Of a stretch of 50,253 nucleotides of DNA, positions 24,599 to 33,068 are shown in pieces (the stretch's first letter is position 1; every line of letters begins with the position of its first letter). The stretch comes from Reyranella massiliensis 521 (lineage in GTDB: Bacteria; Pseudomonadota; Alphaproteobacteria; Reyranellales; Reyranellaceae): contig CAMARK010000026.1 in assembly GCA_945860205.1 (NCBI GenBank), positions 1 to 50,253 on the forward strand, in the 5' to 3' direction. Position numbers and translations under genes: made by a program. The notes below the pieces were generated by a model. The model ran no database searches. It worked only from the letters and a program-made list of their open reading frames with translations, and was not told where the DNA came from.

Positions 24599-26101
24599 TC
24601 AGCCTTCTTCCTGGAAGGCCTCCTTACGCGCTTTCTTGATGCTCGGCAGGGCCATCAGGATCAGCAGCAGGCTGGTGGTGATGAGGAGGCCGAGGCTGAT
24701 CGGCCGCTCGAGGAACACCATCGCATCGCCGCGCGACAGCAGCATGGCGCGGCGGAAGTACTCCTCCATCTGCGGCCCGAGCACGAGGCCCAGAAGGAAC
24801 GGTGCACCCTCGCAGCCCAAGCGTGAGAAGATGTAGCCCAGCACGCCGAAGCCTGCGACCTGCAGGACGTGGAAGGTGCTGTTCTGCAGGCTGTAGGCGC
24901 CGATGCAGCAGAACAGCAGGATGGCCGGGGCGAGGAAGCGGTAGGGCACCGTCAGCAGCTTCACCCACATACCGATCATCGGCAGGTTGATGATCACCAG
25001 CATGGCATTGCCGATCCACATCGAGGCGATCATGCCCCAGAAGAGGTCCGGCTTCTTGGTCATGACCTCGGGCCCGGGCTGGATGCCCTGGATGATCATG
25101 GCGCCGACCATCAGCGCCATGACGGCATTGGACGGAATGCCGAGCGTCAGCATGGGAATGAACGAGGTCTGGGCCGCGGCATTGTTCGCCGCCTCGGGTG
25201 CCGCGACACCCTCGACCGCGCCCTTGCCGAACTCGCCGGGATTCTTGGAGAGTTTCTTCTCGAGCGTATAGGCCGAGAAGGCACCCAGCGTCGGTCCGCC
25301 GCCGGGCAGAACTCCAAGCAGCGAGCCCAAGGTCGTACCACGCAGGATGGCCGGGATGGATCGGCGGATCTCCTCGCGCGTCGGCCACAGGGAGCCCACC
25401 TTGATGGCCCCGCCTCTCTCAAGATGCTTCTCGAGATTGACGACAATCTCGGCGATGCCAAACAGGCCCATCGCGATCGGCGCGAAGTCGATGCCGTCGC
25501 TGAGTTCCGGAATGTCGAACGTGAAGCGCTGCGCACCGGTGTTCACGTCGGTGCCGACCAGGCCGAACAGCAGCCCCAGGAACACCATCGCGATCGCCTT
25601 GGTCACCGAGCCGCTGGCCAACACGACGGCGGCCACCAGGCCCAACGCCATCAGCGCGCAATAGTCGGCGGGACCGAACTTCTGCGCCATGCGCGTCAGC
25701 GGCTCTGCGAAGATCACGATGATGATGGTGCCGATGGTGCCGGCAAAGAACGAGCCGACCGCGGAGATCGAGAGTGCCGCACCGGCGCGTCCCCTGCGCG
25801 CCATCTGGTAGCCGTCGAGACAGGTCACGACCGACGAGGCTTCACCCGGCAGGTTGACCAGGATCGAGGTTGTCGAGCCACCGTACTGCGCACCGTAGTA
25901 GATGCCGGCCAGCATGATCAGCGAGGCGGTCGGCGGCAGGTGGAAGGTGATGGGCAGCAGCATGGCGATGGTCGCCACGGGACCGATGCCCGGAAGCACG
26001 CCGATCAGCGTGCCGACCATGCAGCCGACCAATGCGTAGAGCAGGTTCTGGAAGGTGAAAGCGACGCCGAAGCCGAGGACCAGGTTGTCGAAGATTTCCA
26101 T
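24599..26101 (-). CDS. tctA: Tripartite tricarboxylate transporter permease TctA
   Basis: Large 12-helix membrane subunit, 500 residues, that carries citrate-like or other carboxylates delivered by a Bug/TctC protein. Family motifs include GTLIGVLPGIGPVATIAMLLPITF, YYGAQYGGSTTSILVNLPGE and the mirrored GVLPGGGPTLGAFSAYTLEKK. The protein ends in a basic tail (SIKKARKEAFQEEG). Its start follows the tctB stop by one base. No substrate-binding protein gene is adjacent; the nearest is at 13.1 kb. Confidence 0.95.
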   Translation of the reverse strand: MEIFDNLVLGFGVAFTFQNLLYALVGCMVGTLIGVLPGIGPVATIAMLLPITFHLPPTASLIMLAGIYYGAQYGGSTTSILVNLPGEASSVVTCLDGYQMARRGRAGAALSISAVGSFFAGTIGTIIIVIFAEPLTRMAQKFGPADYCALMALGLVAAVVLASGSVTKAIAMVFLGLLFGLVGTDVNTGAQRFTFDIPELSDGIDFAPIAMGLFGIAEIVVNLEKHLERGGAIKVGSLWPTREEIRRSIPAILRGTTLGSLLGVLPGGGPTLGAFSAYTLEKKLSKNPGEFGKGAVEGVAAPEAANNAAAQTSFIPMLTLGIPSNAVMALMVGAMIIQGIQPGPEVMTKKPDLFWGMIASMWIGNAMLVIINLPMIGMWVKLLTVPYRFLAPAILLFCCIGAYSLQNSTFHVLQVAGFGVLGYIFSRLGCEGAPFLLGLVLGPQMEEYFRRAMLLSRGDAMVFLERPISLGLLITTSLLLILMALPSIKKARKEAFQEEG

Positions 26102-26102
26102 C

Positions 26103-26576
26103 TCACCACACTCCGCGCACGATGGAGATATTCATCCCGAGGCCGACCTTGAAGACGATGGTGCAGATGATCGCGAGCACCACCATGTTGCCGATCACTT
26201 CCGTCAGCTTGAATTCCTCGCCGCCCAGCGAGGAGATCCCGATCAGCACGATCAGGGCCGGCAGCAGGCCGGCGCGCTCGAACAGCAGCGCAAAGCAGAC
26301 AATGCCGATGGTGACCATGACGATCGGCTTCCATTTTGGCTTCTCGACCGGCTCGCTGCCCGCCACCAGTCCGATGATGCAGATGAGGACGCCCAGTCCC
26401 ATCATGATCAGCGCCAGCATGCGCGGCACATAGCCCGGCCCCATGCGAACAGGGGTCCCAACCGCCAGGTTCTGGCCGTAGTAGAGCGCCAAAAGCCCGA
26501 AAGCGATGAACATCGCCCCGGACAAGAAGTCCTTGGTCAAAAATCGGTACAAACCGCCTCGCTTCCCCACCTGCAT
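26103..26576 (-). CDS. tctB: Tripartite tricarboxylate transporter small subunit TctB
   Basis: Small membrane subunit, 157 residues with four hydrophobic helices, including FLSGAMFIAFGLLALYYGQN and the family-typical GTPVRMGPGYVPRMLALIMMGLG. Ends RGVW directly before the tctA start. The start is set at ATG 26576; its ribosome-binding site is weak. It is the first gene of a leftward tctBA unit, so any promoter lies in the 368-base gap upstream. Confidence 0.92.
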   Translation of the reverse strand: MQVGKRGGLYRFLTKDFLSGAMFIAFGLLALYYGQNLAVGTPVRMGPGYVPRMLALIMMGLGVLICIIGLVAGSEPVEKPKWKPIVMVTIGIVCFALLFERAGLLPALIVLIGISSLGGEEFKLTEVIGNMVVLAIICTIVFKVGLGMNISIVRGVW

Positions 26577-26944
26577 GCTGCCTGGCTGTTGACCGCGAAG
26601 CGCACCGCCCTCCCTTAGGCTCCGAGACTTACATCAAGCTGACGGCTGCGTTTCGCTATCCGCGTAGATGTTCGAACATTGACGCGTTCTGCCGATTGAG
26701 GTAGGAAAATACCTATGACTTCCTGCCGATCCCTCTTGCGCCCGCGTTACGCATGCAACGACACGCTCGCAGGATGACGAAAGTCGGTTTCCAAGATGTC
26801 CGCTTTTGGCGGACATTCGGCCTCCTTCCTGCCTGCGAAATCGTGCGCAGGTTCAACGACTTGGCGGCAATTTGATGCCATCCTTCGGGAGGTAAAGTCA
26901 GTTTTCAGTTTTTCCGTACAGCGCCGGACATTTCGGAGAATTCC
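26577..26944. other. Gene-free intergenic region between tctB and metZ, with hairpins
   Basis: The longest gene-free stretch in the window (368 bases), between divergent genes. It is more AT-rich than its surroundings and must hold promoters for both. I see an 8-bp hairpin ATGTCCGC/GCGGACAT with loop TTTTG (26796-26816), a small AGGTA/TACCT inverted repeat (26699-26714), and a structured segment near metZ described separately. No open reading frame here has support. Confidence 0.7.
26858..26899 (+). promoter_or_regulatory. Possible structured leader upstream of metZ
   Basis: Outer arms GACTT (26858-26862) and AAGTC (26895-26899) enclose two small stems, GGC/GCC (26866-26868 with 26877-26879) and CCT/AGG (26882-26884 with 26890-26892), a three-way-junction shape about 45 bases before the start codon. 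SAM-II riboswitches often precede methionine genes in alphaproteobacteria, but I cannot match their conserved core here, so this is a candidate only. Confidence 0.3.
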
Positions 26945-28234
26945 ATGAGCGACAAGACATTCGGTTTCGAGACCCTGTCGGTCCATGCCGGTGCCGCGCC
27001 CGATCCCGCCACCGGCGCGCGGGCGCTGCCGATCTACCAGACCACAGCCTATGTCTTCGAGGATGCCGACCACGCCGCGGCGCTGTTCAACCTGCAAACC
27101 GTGGGCTTCATCTATTCGCGCCTCACCAATCCGACCAATGCGGCCCTTGAATCGCGCCTCGCCACCCTGGAAGGCGGCCGTGGCTGCACGGTGGCCTCCT
27201 CCGGCCATGCCGCCCAGGTGCTCGCCTTGTTTCCGCTGATGGGCCCGGGCGCCGAGATCGTCGCCTCCTCGCGTCTCTATGGCGGCTCGCTGCAGCAGAT
27301 GAAGAATACCTATCCCAAGTTCGGCTGGGCGGCTGCAATCGTCGACGCCGACGAGCCGGAGAACTTCAAGCGCGCCGTCACGGAAAACACCAAGGCCTTC
27401 TTCATCGAGAGCCTGGCCAATCCCGGCGGCGTGGTGAGCGACATCGAGGCGATCGCCCGCATCGCCGAGGCTTCGGGCGTGCCGCTGCTGGTCGATAACA
27501 CGCTGGCCACGCCCTACCTCTGCAAGCCGATCGACTACGGCGCGACCCTGATCGTGCACTCAACCACCAAATTCCTGAGCGGCACCGGCACGTCGATGGG
27601 CGGTGCGGTCGTCGACTCGGGCAAGTTCGACTGGTCGCGCGGGGCGAAGTTCCCGAGCCTCGCCGGCCCCGAGCCCGCCTATCACGGCCTCAACTTCTAC
27701 GAGACATTCGGCGACATGGCCTACACCTTCCACAGCCATGCCGTCGGCCTGCGCGACCTCGGCCCTTCACAGGCCCCGTTCAATGCCTGGCTCACCATGC
27801 TCGGCATAGAAACGCTGGGGCTGCGCATGGAACGGCACTGCGCCAATGCGGCCAAGGTGGCGCAGCATCTCGAGAAGCACCCAGCCGTTGCCTGGGTGAA
27901 CTACGCGGGCCTCGCCTCGAACAAGTACAACAAGCTCGCCAAGAAATACCTGCCCAAGGGCGCCGGCTCGGTCTTCACCTTCGGCGTCAAGGGCGGCTAC
28001 GACGTCGGCGTGAAGGTGGTGGACGGCGTCGAGCTCTTCTCGCACCTGGCCAACATCGGCGACGCCAAGAGCCTGATCATCCACCCCGCCTCGACCACGC
28101 ATCGCCAGCTCTCCGACGAGCAGCGCGTGTCGGCCGGCGCCGGACCCGACGTGCTCAGGCTCTCGATCGGCATCGAGACGGTGGACGACATCATCGCCGA
28201 TCTTGACCAGGCCCTCGCCAAGGCGACCGCATAG
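26945..28234 (+). CDS. O-acetylhomoserine (or O-succinylhomoserine) sulfhydrylase
   Basis: PLP enzyme of the Cys/Met metabolism family, 429 residues, that joins sulfide or another thiol to an activated homoserine to make homocysteine. Motifs include TTAYVFEDADHAAALF, YSRLTNPTNAALE, the PLP lysine in VHSTTKFLSGTGTSMGG, and SLIIHPASTTHRQL. The internal loop containing GAKFPSLAGPEPAYHG identifies the O-acetylhomoserine type (metY/metZ-like). ATG 26945 has GGAG six bases upstream. Its stop overlaps the GTG of the next gene (TAGTG), coupling it to two Rieske oxygenases, which is an unusual partner set. Confidence 0.95.
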   Translation: MSDKTFGFETLSVHAGAAPDPATGARALPIYQTTAYVFEDADHAAALFNLQTVGFIYSRLTNPTNAALESRLATLEGGRGCTVASSGHAAQVLALFPLMGPGAEIVASSRLYGGSLQQMKNTYPKFGWAAAIVDADEPENFKRAVTENTKAFFIESLANPGGVVSDIEAIARIAEASGVPLLVDNTLATPYLCKPIDYGATLIVHSTTKFLSGTGTSMGGAVVDSGKFDWSRGAKFPSLAGPEPAYHGLNFYETFGDMAYTFHSHAVGLRDLGPSQAPFNAWLTMLGIETLGLRMERHCANAAKVAQHLEKHPAVAWVNYAGLASNKYNKLAKKYLPKGAGSVFTFGVKGGYDVGVKVVDGVELFSHLANIGDAKSLIIHPASTTHRQLSDEQRVSAGAGPDVLRLSIGIETVDDIIADLDQALAKATA

Positions 28235-29568
28235 TGTTGAGCCAGGCCGACAACGCGTTCCTGACGCAGGCCGGCAAGGGCACGCCGACGGGCGAGCTGC
28301 TGCGCCGTTTCTGGATGCCGGCGCTGCTGTCGGACGAGTTGCCTGAACGCGATGGGCCGCAGAAGAAAATCCGCATCATCGGCGAGGACCTGCTGGCCTT
28401 CCGCCAGACCGACGGAAGGGTCGGCATTGTCGAGCCGCACTGCCCGCACCGCGGCGCCAACCTCTACTACGGCCGCAACGAGGCGTGCGGCCTCAGGTGT
28501 TCGTTCCACGGCTGGAAGTTCGATCTCGACGGCAACTGCGTCGATCTCCCGACCTCGCCGCCGGAGTCGGCCTACAAGGACACGATCAAGCTGCTGGCCT
28601 ATCCGACCCGCGAATGGGGCGACATGATCTGGGTCTACATGGGCCCGCGCGAGCTGATGCCGGAACTGCCGCAACTCGAGATGGCGCTGGTGCCGGCGGC
28701 CTCGCGCTTCGTCACCAAGAAATGGCAGGACTGCAACTGGGTCCAGAGCCTTGAGGGCGCCATCGACACGTCGCACTTCTCGTTCCTGCACAAGGTGCTG
28801 GCGACCGACGAGGACGCCGCGCGCAAGGCGATGGCCAACGCAGCACTTGGCGACCAGTCCAAGCCCGACGATCGCGTGCGCTGGGTGCAGAACGATCCGC
28901 GGCCGCGCTTCCAGGTTTTGGGCCATGAGACCGGGCTGGTGATCGGCGGCGGACGCAAGACCGACAGTCGCGATCTCTACTGGCGCATCGCCCAGTTTCT
29001 GATGCCCAATCACGCCTACACGCCCGCCGCCTTCCCCGGCGAGATCTACTACGGCCAATCCTGGGTACCGGTCGACGACGTGAACTGCTGGATCTATTCC
29101 TACTGCTGGCAACCGGAGCGGCCGTTCAGCAACTCGGAGCGCGCCAAGTATCGCGGCGGCTTCAACGTCCACTCCGAGGTGGACGCCGACTACAAGCCGC
29201 TGCGCAACCGGGACAATGACTACCTGCGCGACCGCAACGTGCAGCTGAAGGAGAACTTCACCGGCATCACCGGCGTCAGCGAGCAGGACGCCGCGATTCA
29301 AGATAGCCAGGGGCCGATCCAGGATCGCACCAAGGAACACCTCGGGCCGACCGACATCGGCATCGTGGAGTTCCGCAAGCTGATGATGGGCGCGGCACGC
29401 AAGCTTGCCGCCGGCGAGGCCCCGAAGCAGCCGGCTCTCTCCGCGCGCTATGCGGTGCGCTCCGGAGGCTGGCTCGCGGCGCCGGAGAAGGATCTCGCCG
29501 CGGTGATGACCGAGCGCTTCGGTCACGACCGCGGCTACATCGGCAACCAATATGGATTAGGTGACTGA
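28234..29568 (+). CDS. Rieske non-heme iron oxygenase, large subunit (copy 1)
   Basis: Aromatic-ring-hydroxylating-type oxygenase, 444 residues, resembling phthalate/vanillate-type enzymes. The N-terminal Rieske [2Fe-2S] ligands are Cys70, His72, Cys89 and His92 (CPHRGA and CSFHGW). The mononuclear iron site is D178-TSH181-FSFLH186. Start is GTG 28234, overlapping the sulfhydrylase stop by one base. The gene ends in TGATG, overlapping copy 2. No ferredoxin reductase or small subunit is encoded nearby, so an electron donor must come from elsewhere. The substrate could be an aromatic acid, a methyl ether or an amine; sequence does not decide. Confidence 0.94.
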   Translation: MLSQADNAFLTQAGKGTPTGELLRRFWMPALLSDELPERDGPQKKIRIIGEDLLAFRQTDGRVGIVEPHCPHRGANLYYGRNEACGLRCSFHGWKFDLDGNCVDLPTSPPESAYKDTIKLLAYPTREWGDMIWVYMGPRELMPELPQLEMALVPAASRFVTKKWQDCNWVQSLEGAIDTSHFSFLHKVLATDEDAARKAMANAALGDQSKPDDRVRWVQNDPRPRFQVLGHETGLVIGGGRKTDSRDLYWRIAQFLMPNHAYTPAAFPGEIYYGQSWVPVDDVNCWIYSYCWQPERPFSNSERAKYRGGFNVHSEVDADYKPLRNRDNDYLRDRNVQLKENFTGITGVSEQDAAIQDSQGPIQDRTKEHLGPTDIGIVEFRKLMMGAARKLAAGEAPKQPALSARYAVRSGGWLAAPEKDLAAVMTERFGHDRGYIGNQYGLGD

Positions 29569-30905
29569 TGCTGAGCCAAACCGACAACGCGCTCCTCACG
29601 CTGAGCGGTCCCGGCACGCCGATGGGCGACCTGCTGCGCCGCTTCTGGATGCCCGCCCTCCTCTCCGAGGAACTGTCGGAGCGCGACGGGCCGCCGAAGA
29701 AGATCAAGATTCTGGGCGAGGAGCTGCTGGCCTTCCGCCAGACCGACGGCCGCGTCGGTATCGTCGAGCAGCATTGCCCCCACCGCGGCGCCAACCTCTA
29801 TTTCGGGCGCAACGAGGAGTGCGGTATCCGCTGCGCCTTCCACGGCTGGAAATTCGACATCGACGGCAACTGCGTTGACCTGCCGACCTCGCCGCCGGAA
29901 TCCTCGTACAAGGACACGATCAAGCTGCTGGCCTATCCCGTCCGCGAATGGGCCGACATGATCTGGGTCTACATGGGCCCGCGCGAGCATATGCCGGAGC
30001 TGCCACAGCTCGAGCTTGGCCTCGTTCCAGCCGGGCATCGCTACGTCTCCAAGAAGCGGCAGGACTGCAACTGGGTGCAGAGCCTCGAGGGCGCCATCGA
30101 CACCGCCCATTTCTCTTTCCTGCATGCCATCCCGACCAAGGACGAGGCGGTCAAGCTCGACATCCTGCGCAAGACGTCGGCGATCGGCCAGGAAAGCGGT
30201 TTGGCCGATCGCATGCGCTGGGTGACCGACGATCCCCGGCCGAAGTTCAGGATCCAGAGCCACGACGCGGGCCTGGTGATCGCGGCCGGCCGCAAGACCG
30301 ACTCGACCGATCTCTACTGGCGCATCGCGCAGTACCTCGCGCCCAACCACGCGCTGGTGCCGGTCGCCTTCCCCGGCGAGGTCTATCACGGCCAGACCTG
30401 GGTGCCGGTCGATGACACGACATGCTGGGTCTACACTTACAGCTGGGTCCCCGACCGTCCGCTGACCAACGCCGAGCGCGCCAAGTACGCGACAGGGCTC
30501 AGCCTGCATGCCGAGATCGGCGAGGACTATGTGCCCAAGCGCAACATTGGCAACGACTACTTGATCGACCGCGAGCTGCAGAAGACGCTGAGCTTCACCG
30601 GCATCAGCGGCGTGTCCGACCAGGACGCCGCGATTCAGGACAGCCAGGGCCCGATCCAGGACCGCACCCGGGAGCATCTCGGCCCGACCGACGTCGGCAT
30701 CGTCGAGTTCCGCAAGCTGGTGATGGCCGCCGCCCGCGCCCTGCGGAAGGGCGATGCACCGCGGGCCGCTGCACGGGCGCAAAGTTACGCGGTTCGGGCG
30801 GGCGGATGGATCGCCGCTCCTGAGAAGGATCTCGCGACGGTGATGACCGAGCGCTTCGGCCATCCGCACGGCTATGTCGGCCACGAGCACGGGCTCGTGG
30901 AATAG
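29568..30905 (+). CDS. Rieske non-heme iron oxygenase, large subunit (copy 2)
   Basis: A tandem paralogue of copy 1, 445 residues, with the same Rieske motifs (CPHRGA, CAFHGW) and iron-site segment (IDTAHFSFLH). In the first 60 residues 47 match copy 1. Differences cluster in the catalytic domain after the iron site (for example IPTKDEAVKLDILRKTS replaces VLATDEDAARKAMANAA), which would be expected if substrate range has diverged or if the two form a hetero-oligomer. Start ATG overlaps the previous stop by one base (TGATG). Both end in similar tails (MTERFGH...GYVGHEHGL). Confidence 0.94.
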   Translation: MLSQTDNALLTLSGPGTPMGDLLRRFWMPALLSEELSERDGPPKKIKILGEELLAFRQTDGRVGIVEQHCPHRGANLYFGRNEECGIRCAFHGWKFDIDGNCVDLPTSPPESSYKDTIKLLAYPVREWADMIWVYMGPREHMPELPQLELGLVPAGHRYVSKKRQDCNWVQSLEGAIDTAHFSFLHAIPTKDEAVKLDILRKTSAIGQESGLADRMRWVTDDPRPKFRIQSHDAGLVIAAGRKTDSTDLYWRIAQYLAPNHALVPVAFPGEVYHGQTWVPVDDTTCWVYTYSWVPDRPLTNAERAKYATGLSLHAEIGEDYVPKRNIGNDYLIDRELQKTLSFTGISGVSDQDAAIQDSQGPIQDRTREHLGPTDVGIVEFRKLVMAAARALRKGDAPRAAARAQSYAVRAGGWIAAPEKDLATVMTERFGHPHGYVGHEHGLVE

Positions 30906-30976
30906 AAGGGGAATAGTTAGACCGGACCGGCGGGCTGCATTATCGTCCGCCCAACGCCTTCTGGGGAGAAAGCACA

Positions 30977-31585
30977 GTGACGATCAAGATTTACGGTCCC
31001 GCCGCTTCGCGCGCCGCACGCGCGCTGTGGATCGTGCACGAACTCGATATTCCGTTCGAGCATGTCGCGCTCGAGATGAAAGACCTCAAGACCGCCGACT
31101 ATCTCAAGGTCAATCCCAACGGCAAGGTGCCGACACTGGTCGACGGCGATTTCAAGCTGTTCGAGTCGATGGCGATCAATCTCTATCTCGCCGCCAAGCA
31201 CAACAAGAACGGCTTCATGCCGGCCAGCCTCGAGGACCAGGCGGTCTGCCACCAGTGGAGCTTCTGGGGCATGACCGAGGTCGAGAAGTCCCTTCTCACG
31301 ATCCTGATCGACATGTTCATGACCGCCCCCGATAAGCGCAAGCCCGACGCCGTGGCCGACGCGCAGAAGGCGCTGCCCAAGCCGTTCGGCGTACTGAATA
31401 GCGCACTGCAGGGCCGCGACTATCTTCTCGGATCGACCTTCACCGTGGCCGATCTCAACCTCGCCTCGATCATGAGCTGGGCCAAGCCGATCAAGTTCGA
31501 CTTTGCGCCCTTCCCCAATGTCGGTGCGTGGCTCGATCGCTGCCTCGCGCGGCCGGCCTACAAGGCGGCGCGCTCGACCAAATAG
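30977..31585 (+). CDS. Glutathione S-transferase family protein
   Basis: Cytosolic GST of 202 residues. The thioredoxin-like N-terminal half has PAASRAARALWIVHELDIPFEH, cis-proline in NGKVPTL and the glutathione-binding ESMAINLYLA; the helical C-terminal half ends with RPAYKAARSTK and the FTVADLNLASIMSW capping motif. The start is GTG 30977 with GGGGAG nearby. It lies 71 bases after the Rieske pair on the same strand and may serve the same pathway, as GSTs do in aromatic catabolism, but this is inference. Confidence 0.92.
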   Translation: MTIKIYGPAASRAARALWIVHELDIPFEHVALEMKDLKTADYLKVNPNGKVPTLVDGDFKLFESMAINLYLAAKHNKNGFMPASLEDQAVCHQWSFWGMTEVEKSLLTILIDMFMTAPDKRKPDAVADAQKALPKPFGVLNSALQGRDYLLGSTFTVADLNLASIMSWAKPIKFDFAPFPNVGAWLDRCLARPAYKAARSTK

Positions 31586-31588
31586 CAG

Positions 31589-32857
31589 CTATTCCGCCGG
31601 TGCCGCCCGCGGTACCGGTGTTCTAGCCTCCTGGCCGCGTTCGCTGCCCGGCAGCAGCAGCGCCACCAGCGTGATCACCACGGAGGTGGCGGCGAGACCC
31701 AGGAACAACAGTTCCAGATTGCCCGTGCTCTCGCGCACCCAGGCGATGGCCAGGATGGCAACGGGGCTGGCTCCCAGTGCCACGACGAATTTCGCGCCGA
31801 AGCCCAGGCCGTGATAGCGGCTGGGCGTGTAGCGCGCGATCAAGATGTTCTCGACCGGGCCCGCGGCTGAGCTCAGAACCGCCGAGGCGATGGCACCGGC
31901 AAGCGCCACGTAGCCATTGCCCATGGCCAGCGCCAGCATGGCGCCGACCTGCAGCGCCGAAGCCACGACATAGGTCGTCTTCAGCGGATAGCGATCGATG
32001 ATGCGCCGGCCCATGGCGTATTGCGCGATGCCGGAGACGATGTAGATCATTGAGGTCGCGAGCCCGACCCACAACACGGCCTGCGTGACGACACCCCAGG
32101 AGGCAAGGCTGTCGCGTACCCAGGCGATCTGGTCGCCGAGGCGCGACTGGAACACCAGTGCGGCGCCGTACATCACCGCGGCCCAGGTGACGCCCTCGAG
32201 CGCCATGGTCACCGAGAGCACGGAGAAGACCCGCCAGAAGTTGCGGCGGCCGACTTCTACACCGGGCGTCTGCGGCATCGGCCGGTCGCCGATGCGGCCA
32301 CGCCGGATTTCGAACAGCAGCACCGCGCCCACGACGAGGCAGACGATGCCCGGCACGATGAAGGCCGCACGCCAGGAATAGAGCGTGATCAGCACGCCGG
32401 GCACGATGCCATAGAGCGCCAGTCCCGCGCTGCCCCACAGGCCGTTCACGCCCATGGCGTGGCCCTGCTCCTTGGCCGTGCGGATCACCCAGCCGATGCC
32501 GACGGAATGATAGATGGCGCCGAACGCGCCGATGCCGCAGAGCGCCAGCGACAGGGCGAAGGTGTCGCCGGCCGGCACCAGGCCGCAGGCGATCGACGAC
32601 AGGCCGAGGCCCGCGAACATCACCACCATCATGGCCGGTGCCCCGAAGCGGTCCGAGGCCCAGCCCGCCGGCAGCGACATGACGCCCAGCAGGATTGTCG
32701 CGGGGGCATAGAGGCGGAGCAGGTCCTCGGGCGGCAGCTTCCAGGCAATGGCGAGTGTCAGCACGATCACGGCATAAAATGCCGTCATCAGGTGCATCAG
32801 CGCATGGCCGATCGAGGAAAACAGCAGGACGCGCTGGCCGGGGTCGGGAGAACTCAT
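31589..32857 (-). CDS. MFS transporter
   Basis: A 422-residue major facilitator superfamily protein with about 12 hydrophobic segments. The conserved cytoplasmic loop between helices 2 and 3 reads AGWASDRFGAP. It begins MSSPDPGQRVLLFSSIGHALMHLMTAFYAV. A His-containing first helix (GHALMHL) is seen in fosmidomycin-type and oxalate-type exporters, but the substrate is unknown. The start at ATG 32857 is preferred because the sequence further upstream in that frame is antisense to tRNA-Pro. It converges on the GST gene with a 3-base gap. Confidence 0.92.
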   Translation of the reverse strand: MSSPDPGQRVLLFSSIGHALMHLMTAFYAVIVLTLAIAWKLPPEDLLRLYAPATILLGVMSLPAGWASDRFGAPAMMVVMFAGLGLSSIACGLVPAGDTFALSLALCGIGAFGAIYHSVGIGWVIRTAKEQGHAMGVNGLWGSAGLALYGIVPGVLITLYSWRAAFIVPGIVCLVVGAVLLFEIRRGRIGDRPMPQTPGVEVGRRNFWRVFSVLSVTMALEGVTWAAVMYGAALVFQSRLGDQIAWVRDSLASWGVVTQAVLWVGLATSMIYIVSGIAQYAMGRRIIDRYPLKTTYVVASALQVGAMLALAMGNGYVALAGAIASAVLSSAAGPVENILIARYTPSRYHGLGFGAKFVVALGASPVAILAIAWVRESTGNLELLFLGLAATSVVITLVALLLPGSERGQEARTPVPRAAPAE

Positions 32858-32960
32858 GGCTTCTTGTATCAGCCCGGCCGATCTGCGCCGCAAGCCGGCT
32901 TGCGGCAACGCTGCCATTCGCGCTAAAGCCCCCTGCCGCGGCGGTTGCTGCGGCACCGGT

Positions 32961-33037
32961 CGGGGCGTAGCGCAGCCTGGTAGCGCACCTGTCTGGGGGA
33001 CAGGGGGTCGCAGGTTCAAATCCTGTCGTCCCGACCA
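32961..33037 (+). tRNA. tRNA-Pro (anticodon GGG)
   Basis: Acceptor stem CGGGGCG/CGTCCCG (one G-U pair), D-arm GCGCAGCCTGGTAGCGC, anticodon stem CCTGT/ACAGG around loop CTGGGGG (anticodon GGG, proline), and T-arm GGTTCAAATCC. CCA is encoded at 33035-33037. Total 77 bases. It lies between two MFS genes, one of them broken. Confidence 0.98.
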
Positions 33038-33068
33038 ATTTCCTTCCCCTGCCATCATCTTCGTACCG

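Noticed and set aside
26858..26944. SAM-II riboswitch
   Set aside because: I could not find the conserved loop and pseudoknot sequences of that family, so it is listed only as a possible structured leader.
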